Assembly: GCF_000715075.1 (NCBI RefSeq)
Contig: NC_134095.1
Span: 46,230,806-46,294,805 of the forward strand
Direction: 5' to 3'
Length of the DNA stretch: 64,000 nt
DNA from: Nicotiana tabacum
Lineage: Eukaryota; Streptophyta; Magnoliopsida; Solanales; Solanaceae
Shown here: piece after piece, positions 11,701 to 23,321 of the stretch
Numbering within the stretch: position 1 is the stretch's first letter
How the letters are laid out: each line of letters opens with the position of its first letter
Made by a program: the position numbers and the translations under genes
The notes under the pieces: model-generated
What the model was told of the DNA's origin: nothing
What the model saw: only the letters and a program-made list of their open reading frames with translations
Databases searched by the model: none

Positions 11701-12911
11701 TAAATTGATATAAAAGAAAAACAAAACTGAGTTCGAAATTATTCGAACACGCAGACCAAGAGCAGACCATTAGATTAGGGCTAGAAGAAGAAGAAGAAGA
11801 GAAGAAAAGAATAATGAACTAGTCAATAGAAAATAGAACTCACCTGGCTAGACTCGAAGTTAAAATTTGATAACTTGATTCATACAAAACTGATACCAAT
11901 CGCTTTTCTCTGTCAAGAAATAGAGAATGACATCAAATTTGTAGTGAATCGGCCTTCCCGAGTCGATGCATGCCACCAGTTTTGACCGTATCGAGTTTTG
12001 AATTTTTAGGGCTTGAATTTGGATCTAATATTCGAGGGTTTCTAGAAAGATTCAAAGGAAACTAATCTGAGATTTGTAAAGAGGGGGTCGTGGAGGTTCT
12101 GTGGTATATTTTTGGTGGTGAATGGAACTGGCGTCACCGGGTTTAGGGCGGTGGAAAAGGGTGGCGGCGTCTCTAGGGTTTTCAGAGGTGAAGGGGTTTG
12201 AGAGATGAAAGGGGGGATGTGAGAGACAGGTTTGGGGGGTTCAAAGGGGGTTAGGGTATATTAAAAATGGATTTTGGTTCTCATCCGTTGGATCAATGGA
12301 AATCGACGGCCCTGATCAAAGCGTGTCCAAACAACGTCGTTTGTTTCTGGTAGGGGCGGACCGGGTAGGGAACGGGTTTTGGGCCTGGACCAGACAAGTT
12401 TTAGGGTAGTTTGATTTGGGCTTTGAATTAATTAAACATGGCCCTAGAATTCTGCTTTCTCTTTTATTCTTTTCTTTTCCTATTTATTTCAAAACTATTT
12501 TCTCCTCAAAATTAAAATAAAAACTTAATTAATCCCCAAACCAAATCATTTTATCAAATTAACTTAATTATCTCTAAATAATAATTATCACCAATAATTA
12601 AATAACAAGAAAATCACACAATTTTGACATTAAACACTAAATTGCAAAAAATACGTTATTTTTTGGGATTTTCATTTTTGCAAGATGACAATTTACTTAA
12701 TTAATCTAAAAATATAAAACTAAATTCTAAATGCAGATGCTATATTTTTTGTATTTTCAATGTATTAATAAAATTTAAATATGCACAAAATATGCAAACA
12801 CTCAGGCAAATTGCACAGTAATTCCTAATTTTAGCAAATAATTAGATAAAAATCTAATTTTGGGAATTCTTTTTGGAGTAATTCATGCGAGGCAAAAATC
12901 ACTTGCTCACA
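8764..12911 (-). repeat. 3' LTR of copy B (4.1 kb)
   Basis: On the plus strand it runs from TGTCACACCTCC to TTGCTCACA; on the element strand it is TGTGAGC...GTGTGACA. It matches 26957-31012 closely over its length. The outermost 82 bases (8764-8845) have no counterpart in the other LTR. The small ORFs inside it are also seen at the matching place in the other LTR (11421-11615 and 29527-29721) and look fortuitous. Confidence 0.93.
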
Positions 12912-12924
12912 ACTGCCCCTCTTT
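12912..12924 (-). other. Polypurine tract of copy B
   Basis: On the element strand AAAGAGGGGCAGT lies directly before the LTR start TGTGAGC. It is the same tract as in copy A. Confidence 0.85.
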
Positions 12925-13429
12925 GTCCGGAAACATGAAGAGTTTTCGTGCTAAGATAAAGTGAGCGGATACGAGCGATTTTTGCCCGTTTGAATACTCC
13001 GTGGGAAGCATTTTTGAAAGATTTGACCAAACCACTGCTTCAAAGGTTTCCTACATATCCTTGGCTATAGAGGAATCAAGTCAATGTAGTTTGGGAAGTT
13101 TCGGTATCTGGGACTACCATGAAGCTGTGATTTTAGAGTTGTTGCTGCTGCTTACTGACCTCCTTATTACACCATGACAAAAATAAAGAAGCTAGACTAA
13201 AATATGATCTATGCATTACAAAGATCTACTATATACTTTTCAAGCTTGATCTTGTGATTCTTGTTACCTCATTGACTTGTGCTTTCCAACGGAAGTTCCT
13301 TTGCTGCTAACTTGAATTGTATTCTTGAGATGCTTTCTCTTTCCTCCAAGCGGGCACCTCATTGCTGAACCTTTAAAAGTCTTCCTTTGACCATTGTTGC
13401 CTATCCTCTGTTCTACAGGCGGTTTCCTG

Positions 13430-13860
13430 ATTACTCGAACTTGAATTGCTTCTTCCCCTCGTTCTCCAGGTGGGCTCCTGACTACTTGAAATTTGAATTG
13501 TATTCCCTTGTTCTCCAGGTGGGCTCCTGATTGCTGAAACTCGAAATGTATTCCCTTGTTCTCCAGGTGGGCTCCTGATTGATGTATTTGAAATGTATTC
13601 TCTTGTTCTCTAGGTGGACGCCTGATTGCTGATACTTCAACTGTTGTTCCTTGTTCTCCAGGTGGACGGCTAATTGCTGATACTTCACCTGTTGTTCTTT
13701 GTTCTTCAGGTGGACACCTGATTTTTGATATTTCAATTGTTGTTCCTTGTTCTCCAGGTGGACGCCTGATTGCTGATACTTCAACTGTTGTTCTTTGAAA
13801 CTTGATTTGTTTTCCCCTTGTTCTCTAGGTGGGCTCCTGATTATTTGATCCTGAGCTGCT
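13430..13860 (-). repeat. 48-bp tandem array in 3' UTR of copy B
   Basis: About eight units, with the box CTCCAGGTGGGCTCCTGA near 13464, 13513, 13561, 13608, 13656, 13704, 13752 and about 13823. Six intervals are 47-49 bases. The 48-base period is divisible by three, so the element strand stays open for 100 codons (13784-13482) as a 16-residue repeat of the type KYQQSGVHLENKEQQL. It is related to the array in copy A. Confidence 0.85.
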
Positions 13861-14029
13861 TTTTGTCCTTAACATCTGTGTTGCTCTTCCCTATTCTTCA
13901 GACAGGTATCTGACTTTCAACAAAATAGACAAAACCAAAGAAAATTTTCTGCCCTAGTTTAGTAACTGGATGCATCTGTAAGTGTTAATTGAATCCTTTT
14001 ACCAAGCATCTCTAACAATCTGCAAGCTA

Positions 14030-15085
14030 TATCTCATTATCTAGGAGGGTCCTGAAAATCTCTAGCAAGTTTCCAAAGCTACATTATATTTTTTAGGGGT
14101 ATGATTTCCGTCGAATCTTGTTACTTAAGATAGTCTTAAAGCTACATCCTATTATCCATGAGGGTCCTAAAATTTCGAATTAAAGCTTATCTTACGAATG
14201 ACAATTTCAACGCTAAATTGTACTCTCTTATAACAACACTTACTTATCTAATGGAATGCTTAAAGTTACGTCCCATTATTCAGGTGGGTCCTGAAAACTC
14301 TTATGCGAACTTTGAAGCCAACTTATATCCCTTTTGGTGCACATTTGTCCTAGATTTACTACTTATGATTGTTTTGGATTTTAACCTAGGTCCCATTTTC
14401 CAGAAGGGTCTTGAAGTTTCGAATTGAGCCTTGTCTTAAAAAATGAAAAATTCAAACCAACTTATATTTTCACAAAGTAGAGCTTATGCTAGATATTGTA
14501 CTCATGAATATTTCGAATTAAAGCTAAGTCCCATTATCCAGGAGGGTCCTAAAAATTTCCAATTAAATCGGGGGAAAAGGTGGGAAAAGATGGTATTTCT
14601 TCTTGGTGGAAAAAGGTTGAGGAAGCAGAAAATCATAATCATCAGTCTGGGAAAGAAGAGAAGTCAGAATCTTTGTTCTCATGGGGTAAAAGGGTGGAAA
14701 AAAATGGTGTTTCTGCTTGGGAAAAAAGTTGAGGAAGCAGAAAATCATAATCATCAGTCTGGGAAAGAAGAGAAGTCAGAATCTTTGTTCTCATGGGGTA
14801 AAAAGGTGGAAAAAGATGGTGTTTCTTCTTTCTTGAGGAAGTAAAGCGGAAACAAGTTCTTTTTGGTCCCTTTGTTGGCCAACCCGAGGGATAGAGGCTA
14901 TGAGAGTCTCCCCAAATTACTTTGAAATCCGAGGCCTCTGGGGTAATGTCCAAAGTGTACATCAAACATGCAAACTTCGTAGCTCCACTTATAATCCTTT
15001 GGGGTGCATTTATGCCAAATTCCGCTACTCATGATTATTTTGAATTTTAAACTAAGTCCCATTTTCCAGGAGGGTCCTGAGAATT
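14030..15085 (-). repeat. Dispersed GTCCCATTATCCAGGAGGG repeats, about 120 bp apart
   Basis: Variants of CCCATTATCCAGGAGGGTCC appear near 14035, 14150, 14272, 14392, 14530 and 15057 on the plus strand. Most are followed by TGAAAATTTC and AATTAAAGCT. The first five are spaced 115-140 bases apart, so they look like units of an older, longer-period tandem array. Confidence 0.7.
14575..14840 (-). repeat. 112-bp tandem repeat, about 2.3 copies
   Basis: GTTGAGGAAGCAGAAAATC recurs at 14616 and 14728, followed by CAGTCTGGGAAAGAAGAGAA and TCTCATGGGGTAAAA in each unit. Overlapping ORFs on both strands (14443-14844, 14642-14965) come from the repeat and have no family resemblance. Confidence 0.85.
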
Positions 15086-15827
15086 CTGCGATCAAACCTG
15101 CATGGTACTTGCTTTCTTTACAGGGTGCTTCCTGAAACAAATGCCTTCTTTGTCCCTGTTTCAAATCAAAGAAAATCTTGTTAGTTTAAAATGTGGCGGT
15201 TAGTTGTGGCATTCTTGCTGGGGATGGTTTTCTCTTTGCCATGCTTTGCTTCGACCAACTGCCTTAAACTAGTCGAATGATTGTTTTGACCTTCTGACTG
15301 ATCCTTAACTGCAGGATCCCCCAACTGTTGTTCTCTCCTTCTGACCTTTCTGCCTGAACCCATACATCTCCCACGACATTACTGAACCATTCCACCGATA
15401 TAGCTTTGCTTACACCCTATGTCCCACTTTTCATCATACTATCTCTAACATGTCTTAGCCGCATTTTGCTTTGTGCAATTTTGAATCTGGTAGTACACTT
15501 TGATATTCCTTCTTATTTGTTGAAACAAGGCTAACCTTGGAAGAGCTTTAGAGGAGTAAAGTTAACAGCAATAAAATGCAATGATTTTGAGAATTAAGAA
15601 TAAGAAGAAAATCCAAATTTGGATGATTGTTGGAGATAGGAAAAGAAACTTATCTGAGTGGATTCACTGGCACCAATGATCATGGTATGCATTTTGGATT
15701 AATCAGCTCAGTCTATTTAACCAATCTCCTTTCCACTTGTTTTACTTTGTGCTCCAAGATTTCCACGACCCAATTTTTTACTTTCCGCCAACTTACGGAC
15801 CTTGTTCAACTTGCAGTGCCCTAGAGG

Positions 15828-16070
15828 GTTTTCACCGACAAACTTCTCTCATTTTTTTATTCCTCAATTCCTTGTCGCCTCATGGTGACCGCGAAGGTTT
15901 TCACTGATAAGACTCTCTCATTTTTACTTTCTCTCAGCTTTCGCCGCGTCATGGTGCCCGCGAAGATTTTCACCGATAAGACTCTCTCATTTTTACTTTC
16001 TCTCAGCTTTCGTCGCCTTATGGTGCCCATGAGGGTTTTCACCAGTAAGACTCTCTCATTTTTTGATTTC
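15828..16070 (-). repeat. 69-bp tandem repeat, about 3.5 copies
   Basis: TTTTCACCGATAAGACTCTC, then a T-rich stretch and CATGGTGCCCGCGAAG, recur at 69-base steps with about ten percent divergence. Since 69 is divisible by three, both strands carry short in-frame repeat ORFs (15857-16042, 15882-16145). I regard these as by-products. Confidence 0.85.
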
Positions 16071-16645
16071 TCTTGCTTAAACCGGAGTGTTGCCCCTGAT
16101 ATGAATTCTCTTTATTTGCTTGATATGGCATCTCTCGAAGACTGATCGGGAGGTCTTTCTTTGGACAGCCATGTGGGTTCTTGGATATGTTTGGAAAGAG
16201 AAGGGTATCAAAAAGGCTCCAAGCAACTCAAATGGGTTAGAATTACAACTTTTGGAATCAGATTTCTTATCACAATCACAACTTCTACCCCAGTTTCTTG
16301 CTTGGGGATCTTTTGATATTTTATTTTACTATGACCGAGCCGTGAGGTTGCCTATGTATCCTTAACAGGAATCAGGTCAAACGTAGTTCGCAGCCTGAAT
16401 TTCTTTGTTTTCTTGTACTTTCTTTTTTCGCTTCTTATTTTTTCTCCTTTTTTTCTTTTTTTTTATTTTTCTTTCTTTTCTCTCTTTTCGTTATTGATTC
16501 CAAAAGAAGGGTATGAAAAAAATAAATAAGGCTCAAAAAGGGAAAACAAAGGGTAAAGTGTTTAGATAACAGAACAAATTGCCTTCGTCATTCCAATCTT
16601 CGAAACAATGCCAAATACAAACAATCAACAAATATACCAAAGAAA

Positions 16646-17808
16646 TCATATATAATATCTCTTGACTGCATCAGAATTGATAGCCATGTCTATGCATTTT
16701 CCTTCGATATCTGTTAAACATAAAGCACCATTGGACAGTACTCTGGTCACAATGAATGGCCCTTGCCAATTCGGTGCGAACTTGCCTTTTGCTTCAGCCT
16801 GATGTGGAAGGATACGTTTCAAAACTTGCTCGCCGGCTTCAAACTTCCGGGGACGCACCTTTTTGTTGTATGCTCTTGCCATTCTCTTTTGATACAACTG
16901 GCCATGACACACTGCTGCCAATCATTTTTCATCAATCAAGTTCAACTGCTCCAAACGGGTTTTGACCCACTCATCATCATCAATCTCAGCCTCAGCGACA
17001 ATCCGAAGGGAAGGGATTTCAACTTCTGCAGGTATTACTGCTTCAGTGCCATATACCAATAAATAAGGAGTTGCACCTACCGAAGTACGGACAGTAGTGC
17101 GATAACCCAACAATGCAAATGGTAATTTTTCATGTCATTGCCTCGAACCTTCTACCATTTTCAGAAGTATCTTCTTTATGTTTTTGTTGGCTGCCTCGAC
17201 TGCTCCATTCGCCTTGGGACGATACGGGTAGAATTGCGATATGTAATCTTAAACTGTTGACATACCTCTTCCATCAAATTACTGTTAAGATTAGCACCAT
17301 TATCCGTGATGATCACCTTTGGGATTCCGAATCAACAGATGATATTTGAGTGAACACAATCGACCACTGCTTTCTTGGTCACCGATTTGAAAGTTTGGGC
17401 CTCAACCCACTTGGTGAAATAATCAATGGCTACCAGAATGAACCTGTGCCCGTTGGATGCTGCTAGCTCAATTGGTCCAATGACATCCATGCCCCAAGCA
17501 ACAAAGGGCCATGGTGCCGACATTGTGTGAAATTCCGATAGTGGAGAATGAATCAAATCTCCATGTACTTGGCACTGATGACATTTGCACACAAAATTGA
17601 TACAATCTCGCTCCATGGTGAGCCAATAATAACCTGCTCGGAGAATTTTCTTCGCCAGCACATATCCGCTCATATGTGGTCCGCAGACTCCCAAATGTAC
17701 TTCGGACATGACAGCCGTAGCTTGTCTAGCATCTATGCATCTTAATAATACAAGGTCTGGTGTTCTTTTATACAAAACTCCTCCATTTAAGAAGAATCTA
17801 CTTTCCAA
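16646..17808 (-). pseudogene. pol: Integrase of copy B (degenerate)
   Basis: The DDE integrase that inserts the DNA copy into the genome. Reading from 17808: HHCC zinc finger (EVHLGVCGPHMSG ... CHQCQ), first acidic residue in WGMDVIGPIE, second in IITDNGANLNS (near 17300). A degraded stretch (17115-17290) covers the third catalytic residue. The C-terminal domain (17113-16646) includes GYRTTVRTSVGATPYLLVYG, LPHQAEAKGKFAPNWQGPF and a tail ending DAVKRYYI. Stops include TGA after NIIC and TGA after LIDEK, both where relatives carry arginine. No chromodomain follows, as expected for the Tat group. Confidence 0.9.
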
Positions 17809-17811
17809 CCG

Positions 17812-18780
17812 TCAAATTATTCTTTTTTGATCCCCCGTGGCTTGCACTGGATATATCCCCATTATGATGTACTCCTTGATATCATGGAACCATGGTTGAC
17901 CATCAAGTTTTTCTTTAATCATGTTACAATAAGCATGCTGATCTCGGACTTGAATATGCAGAGAATCGACATAAGCTTTGTTCGGATGGTGCAACATTGA
18001 CGCCAGGGTAGCCAAAGCATCGACGACCTCATTATGGACCCTTGGAATATGCCTGAACTCCATTGATCGAAACCGTTGACAAAGATCATGCAAACATTGT
18101 CGGTACGGTATGAGCTTCAAATATCGCGTTTCCCATTCTCCTTGAATTTGATGTACCAGAAGATCAGAGTCTCCCAAGACCAAGACTTCCTGGATATCCA
18201 TGTCTGTAGCTAGCCTTAGACCCAAAATACAGGCCTCATACTCAGCAATATTGTTGGTGCAATAAAACCGAAGCTGAGCCGTAACAGGATAGTGATGACA
18301 TGTTTCAGAAATAAGCACAGCTCCTATTCCGACTCCTTTTATATTAACATCCCCATCAAAGAAACGTTTCCAGCCTGGTTTTTCAATTTGCTCCAGTTCA
18401 TCGATATGCATCACCTCTTCATCAGGAAAGTAAGTTTTCAATGGCTCGTACTCATCATCGACCGGGTTCTCGGCCAAATGATCGGCCAATGCTTGGGCTT
18501 TCATCGCAGTCCGAGTCACAATAATGATGTCAAATTCCGTGAGTAAAATCTGCCACTTCGCAAGTCTTCCTGTCGGCATAGGCTTTTGAAAGATATACTT
18601 CAACGGATCCAAGCGCGAAATGAGCTAAGTAGTGTAGGACGATAAATAATGTTTCAATTTCTGTGCTACCCAAGTTAGGGCGCAACATGTCCTTTCCAGG
18701 TGAGTGTACTTAACCTCATAAGCCGTGAACTTCTTGCTAAGATAGTAGATGGCCTGTTCCTTCCTGCCGGTGATGTCATG
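17812..18780 (-). pseudogene. pol: RNase H and archaeal-type RNase H of copy B
   Basis: Two RNase H units degrade the RNA strand during reverse transcription. The first, the normal gypsy RNase H, is at 18780-18570 (EVKYTHLERTCCAL, then LDPLKYIFQKPMPTGRLAKW), with a TAG and local damage near 18620. The second, at about 18390-17960, has all four acidic positions: FFDGDVN, AEYEACILGL, VLGDSDLLVHQ and EVVDALATLAS. An added second RNase H before integrase is a known hallmark of plant Tat elements. The open frame 18612-17812 is 266 codons and ends in TGA; the integrase frame opens at 17808. Confidence 0.88.
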
Positions 18781-19266
18781 CTACCCCAGTACACAGCCAA
18801 ATAAATTTTCCAGGACTATCAAGTAAAGAATCAAAGGTCTCTCTAGTTCTGGCGGAACCAGCACGGGTGGGTTTGACAAGTATCCTTTTATCTTATCAAA
18901 TGCTTCTTGACACTCATCAGTCCACTTGACCACAACATCCTTTTTCAGAAACTTGAAAATCGGCTCACAAGTTGTCGTGAGCTGAGCAATAAACCTGCTG
19001 ATGCAGTTCAACCTTCCTAACAGACTCATCACTTCAGTTTTGTTCCGCGGGGGTAGCAATTCTTGGATGGCTTTGATCTTTGATGGGTCCAACTCGATGC
19101 CTCACCGGCTGACTATGAACCCCAACCGCTTTTTGGATGGAACACCAAATGCATACTTGGCAGGGTTAAGCTTGAGATTGTATCTACGAAGCCTCTAAAA
19201 GAATTTCCTCAAATCCCCAATGTGGTTGGCCTAATGCTTTGATTTTATGATCACATCATCTACGTA
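18781..19266 (-). pseudogene. pol: RT, C-terminal part of copy B
   Basis: It begins with the catalytic YVDD (codons at 19266-19255), followed by VIIKSK and a stop. The connection part is open from 19092 to 18781 (DPSKIKAIQELLPPRNKTEV, then WTDECQEAFDKIK). The link from the upstream frame is broken: one base is missing just before YVDD, so the 709-codon frame ends at 19260. Three stops lie between YVDD and 19092. Confidence 0.85.
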
Positions 19267-21389
19267 TACTCGATCTCTTTATGTATCATATCATGAAACA
19301 CAGTAGTCATCACCCTCATGTAAGTTGCCCCGACGTTCTTCAAACCAAATGGCATTACCCGGTAGCAGTAAGTCCCCCATGGTGTGATGAATGCCGTCTT
19401 TTCTGCATCTTCTTCATCCATTAGAATCTGATGATACCCTGCATAGCAATCCACAAAAGATCCAATCTCACGCTTGGCACAATTATCGATCAAAATGTGG
19501 ATATTGGGTAGTGGGAAGTTATCCTTCGGACTTGCTTTGTTGAGATTGTGGTAATCGACGCATACTCTAATCTTGCCATCCTTCTTCGGCACAGGCACGA
19601 CATTAGCCAACCAAACAGGATATTGAGTGACCTGTATAACCTTTGCATCCAACTGTTTGGTGATTTCTTCTTTAATCTTCACACTCATATTAGTTTTGAA
19701 TTTCCTCAACTTTTGCTTGACGGGAGGAAACGCTGGATCAGTGGGCAATTTATGGACCACTAAATCAGTGCTCAAACCCGGCATGTCGTCATACGACCAT
19801 GCAAAAATATCTTTGTATTCGATAAGTGCTTTGATTAACTCTTCCCGGATCTTTGGCTCGAGATGGACACTTATTTCAAATCTTTCAATTAACTCCTTGG
19901 CAGGATCAATCACAGAACTGGGAATTGCTGTTACTGGGAGACTTCTGGTACCGGACTTGACGAATGATTTGGAAAGACGTGGGACTGGCTTTGGAAGGAA
20001 CCATACCTTTTGTTTTAGCTTTTTGGCCTTTCTTATGTCTGCGGCAGTAGGCTTGAATCCCAGACCAAATGTTCCCAAGTTTTTAGGAAGGGACACCGGC
20101 TGTATGATGCCTTGCAAAGATGAGCCCAAACCTTTACCGAGTACAAAACCATTATTCAACATCTCATAGGCTACCATGACTGATGCGGCGGTTATCTTTG
20201 GATTTGGAATGAATTTCCCCACCAGAACTTTCTCCACCAACATCGTGTCAGAAACCTGGTAGACCCATGGTCCCTGGTCATCTTCCACTTCAATAACCGG
20301 TACAATGGCATTGCTGCGAGCGCATAAACTGCCTTCCCCATGCACAACTATTTCTTGTCTATCCCATTCAAATTTGACTACCTGGTGTAGTGTTGATGGG
20401 ACTGCTTTAGCAGCGTGGATCCATGGTCGACCCAACAGCAAATTATAGGAAACAGCTATATCCAGCACCTGAAACTCCATTTTGAGCTCAACTGGCCCTA
20501 TCGTCAGCTCCAGCACTATGTCCCCAACTGAATCTTTACCTCCACCGTCAAATCCCCGGATGCAAATACTGTTCATATGGATCCTCTCATCTTCTATTTT
20601 CAACTTGCTTAGAGTAGAGAGGGGACAGATGTTTGCTCTTGACCCGTTGCCAATCAATACCCGGGTCACCACAGAGTTCTCACATTTTACTGTGAGGTAA
20701 AGAGCTTTGTTGTGCTCAGTACCTTCTATAGGCAATTCATCATCGGAAAACGTGACTCTGTTTGCTTCGAAGATTTTGTTGGCTATTATTTCCAAGTGAT
20801 TCACGGAGATCTTATGAGGAACGTGCACCTCATTCAAGATCTTCATTAAAGCTTGACGGTGCTCATCCGAATGGATCAATAATGACAATAGGGAAAGTTG
20901 AGCATGCGTCTTTCTTAATTGTTCCACGATAGAGTAGTCCTGTAACTTCATCTTCCTCAAGAATTCTTCTGCTTCTTCTTCAGTTACGGCCTTCTTTACT
21001 AGCGCTGGATTATCTTTAGCTCTTCTTAACTCCTCGGGAGTAAAACACCTTCCCGAGCAGGTCAAACCCTGCGCTTTACATGCTTCTTCTTTGACTTCCT
21101 TCCCTTTGTACATCACTGTTACCCGTTCGTAATTCCATGGAATAGCCTTGCAATTGATTATTGGTAACTGGGTTACCAGCTTGATAATAACCCGATCTGC
21201 GCGAGCACCTTCCACGATTATGACGGGTTTGCTGGCCGCTTCGGGTACAACCACCTTCATCCCTTCCTGTTTCATTGCAACTTTGCTTAAAGACCCCTTC
21301 TCAACTGCTACAGATGGCCCAAAACTCCTTTTTGCTCGACTTGAGCGCCGACTCCTCACCTGCTGATTGTTCATCTGTCTTGACTCCAC
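19260..21389 (-). pseudogene. pol: Protease and RT N-terminal part of copy B (709 codons open)
   Basis: The longest open frame in the window. Residues about 1-230 are a linker from gag to protease. Near residue 245 is VLIGNGSRANICPLSTL, where relatives have the aspartic protease site I-D-N-G-S; here the catalytic aspartate is glycine. LLLGRPWIH follows near residue 320, also typical of this protease. A G-patch-like stretch (GFVLGKGLGSSLQGI) is near 420. RT begins near 545 (PVKQKLRKFK, PVPKKDGKIRVCVDYHNLNK, SFVDCYAGYHQILMDEED, YCYRVMPFGLKNVGATY) and the frame ends just before YVDD. The first 30 codons overlap the end of the gag-frame ORF, and a frameshift joins them. Confidence 0.9.
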
Positions 21390-23321
21390 TAGACCGAATT
21401 ATCATGACGGTCTGTGATGGATTCTTGGGCTCTCCCTCCGCATGCACTATTTCGATCATATTTGCCTCCTGGTGGGCTGACATTGGATTCTTGTTAATAT
21501 TGGGTGCCTCGGGAGCTTGAACTTCAATTCTATTGGTATCAATAAGCTCCTGTATCGTATTTTTCAAGTGCCAGCACTTCTCTATATCATGACCCGGAGT
21601 ACCAGAACAATACTCACATCTGACAGTATAGTCAAGATTCTTTGGAAGAGGATTTGGCAGTTTGGACTGTATCGACCTTAGCATATCTAGCTGTTTTAGC
21701 CTGTGGAACAGACTAGTGTATGATTCTCCCAACGGAGTAAAGGTTTTCTTTTTCTGCAACCTTTCACCCTTGAATGCTTGACTAGGCCGGAAACTTGGTC
21801 CGGGAGTGTTTTGGTAGGCTCGTGGATGCGGATAAGTATTTTGTAGGACGGGAGCACGCCATTGAGTGTGGGCAGGAGGTTGGTTGTATGCTTGTGCATG
21901 GTGGACGAAAAAATGAGGTTCTGGTGGGGGATAGTAGTGTTGGGGTAGATTGTGGTGATAAGTTTGTTGGTGGGGTCGAGGTTGATTGTAGTGGTAAGGT
22001 GAACCTCTAGATCCGAACCAAGTTCCTGAATCAACCATTGCGGCTTCCTCTCTCTTCTTTTTCCCAATCCCTTATATGCCGCCCTGAATAGCCTGATTAG
22101 TCACTTTGATAGCCGAGTAGCTCATGATTTTATTCGACTTAGACCCTCTTCTACCACGCCCCCCATCTTTACCACTTTGTTGAATGACTTTCCCACAGCT
22201 GAGACCAAATGGCCATGGTAAGTAGGTTCCAAAGCTTGTAGGAAGTAATCTACCATCTCACTTTCCTTCATTGGGGGATCTACTCTTGCTGCTTGCTCCC
22301 TCTATCGGAAACCATATTCTCTGAAGCTTTCACTATGCTTCTTCTCCAGTTTAATCAGGGACAGTCGATCTGGAATGATCTCAAGATTGTATTGGAAGTG
22401 ACAAGTAAATGCTTGCGCCAGATCATCCCATGTGTACCATCTTCCATGGTCTTGGCGGGTATACCATTCCAATGCTGATCCACTCAAACTCTGACTGAAG
22501 TAAGCCATTAACAATTCATCTTTTCCTCCTGCTCCCCTCATCTTGCTGCAAAACCCCCTCAAGTGGGCTACTGGACCACCGTGCCCGTTGTATAGATCGA
22601 ACTTGGGCATCTTGAAACCTGCCGGTAATTGCACATTCGGGAACAGACATAGGTCCTTGTAGGCCACGCTTACTTGACCTCCCAATCCCTGCATGTCTCT
22701 GAATGATTGTTCTAAGCTTTTAACTTTCCTGAACATCTCCTCATGTTCGGGATTTTTGACTGGTTTATCAGCTTCTATCGGGAGGTCAAAGCGATGAGTA
22801 TAGGAATAGGTTTCTGGAGCTTTGAAAGTGGGCTCCGAGGGGTAGTATTGGTTGTCCTGGGCCTGGAACATAGGCTCGCTAGGAGATTTGTGGAGTGTAG
22901 CTGGTGGAGGTGCTACGAAGACAGGAGTTACTGGTGGATGAGGGTATGGAATTGGTATAGGGGGTGGAGATTGTAGTGTATGAGAAGTGGTGCCCCGGTA
23001 GTGTTGGTAAATGGGAAAGCTCGGTGATAGATTGGTGGCAGGATGATCTTGAGTTTGAGCCGGTGGTGGAGTGAAGGTAGGGTTAGCCGGGTAAGTGGAT
23101 GGCAGTTGTCCTTTAGCCCAGGCTTGATACATTTCGGCCATTTGTTGTTTCAATTTGTACATCTCTTCTTTCATGGCGTTAACGTCCAACTCTTCTCCTT
23201 CGATGACACTGGTGTCTACATCTGGGATAGACATGATTATTTCTCCTTTGGATCTGGTTTGGTATGGGTGGGTTGCCAGTATGCTTAGGTGAACTAATTG
23301 CTTGAATTTTGAGAACAACAA
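21301..23321 (-). pseudogene. gag: gag of copy B (degenerate)
   Basis: Structural protein. The likely start is the ATG at 23234 (MSIPDVDTSVIEGEELD); the upstream ATG at 23321 adds 29 unlikely residues. A proline-rich region (residues 60-170) is followed by a capsid-like part: FKMPKFDLYNGHGGPVAHLR, then YFSQSLSGSALEWY, TWDDLAQAF and LEKKHSESFREYG. A TAG stops this frame at 22302. Homology runs on through a damaged stretch into a second frame, 22038-21301, with a His/Tyr/Pro-rich region and CEYCSGTPGHDIEKCWHLK, a zinc-knuckle-like motif. At least two frameshifts separate gag from the protease frame. Confidence 0.88.

Larger units (their letters stand above)
12925..16645 (-). other. 3' UTR of copy B, repeat-rich
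   Basis: 3.7 kb between the integrase end and the polypurine tract, with no conserved gene. It holds a 48-bp array (13430-13860), a dispersed CCAGGAGGGTCCTGA motif (14035-15085), a 112-bp tandem repeat (14575-14840), a 69-bp tandem repeat (15828-16070) and two copies of the spacer motif (13045-13095, 16346-16390). Short ORFs on both strands come from these repeats. The block 15165-15365 is unassigned. Confidence 0.75.

Noticed and set aside
13430..13860. CRISPR-like regular array
   Set aside because: Plant nuclear context, repeats and spacers both similar between units, and position in a retrotransposon 3' UTR. It is a tandem repeat.
14443..14844. Plus-strand ORF of 133 codons rich in Lys/Glu
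   Set aside because: Created by the 112-bp tandem repeat in the 3' UTR of copy B. It lies antisense to the element and has no known family.
19627..20169. Plus-strand ORF of 180 codons
   Set aside because: Antisense shadow of the protease-RT frame of copy B, with no features of its own.
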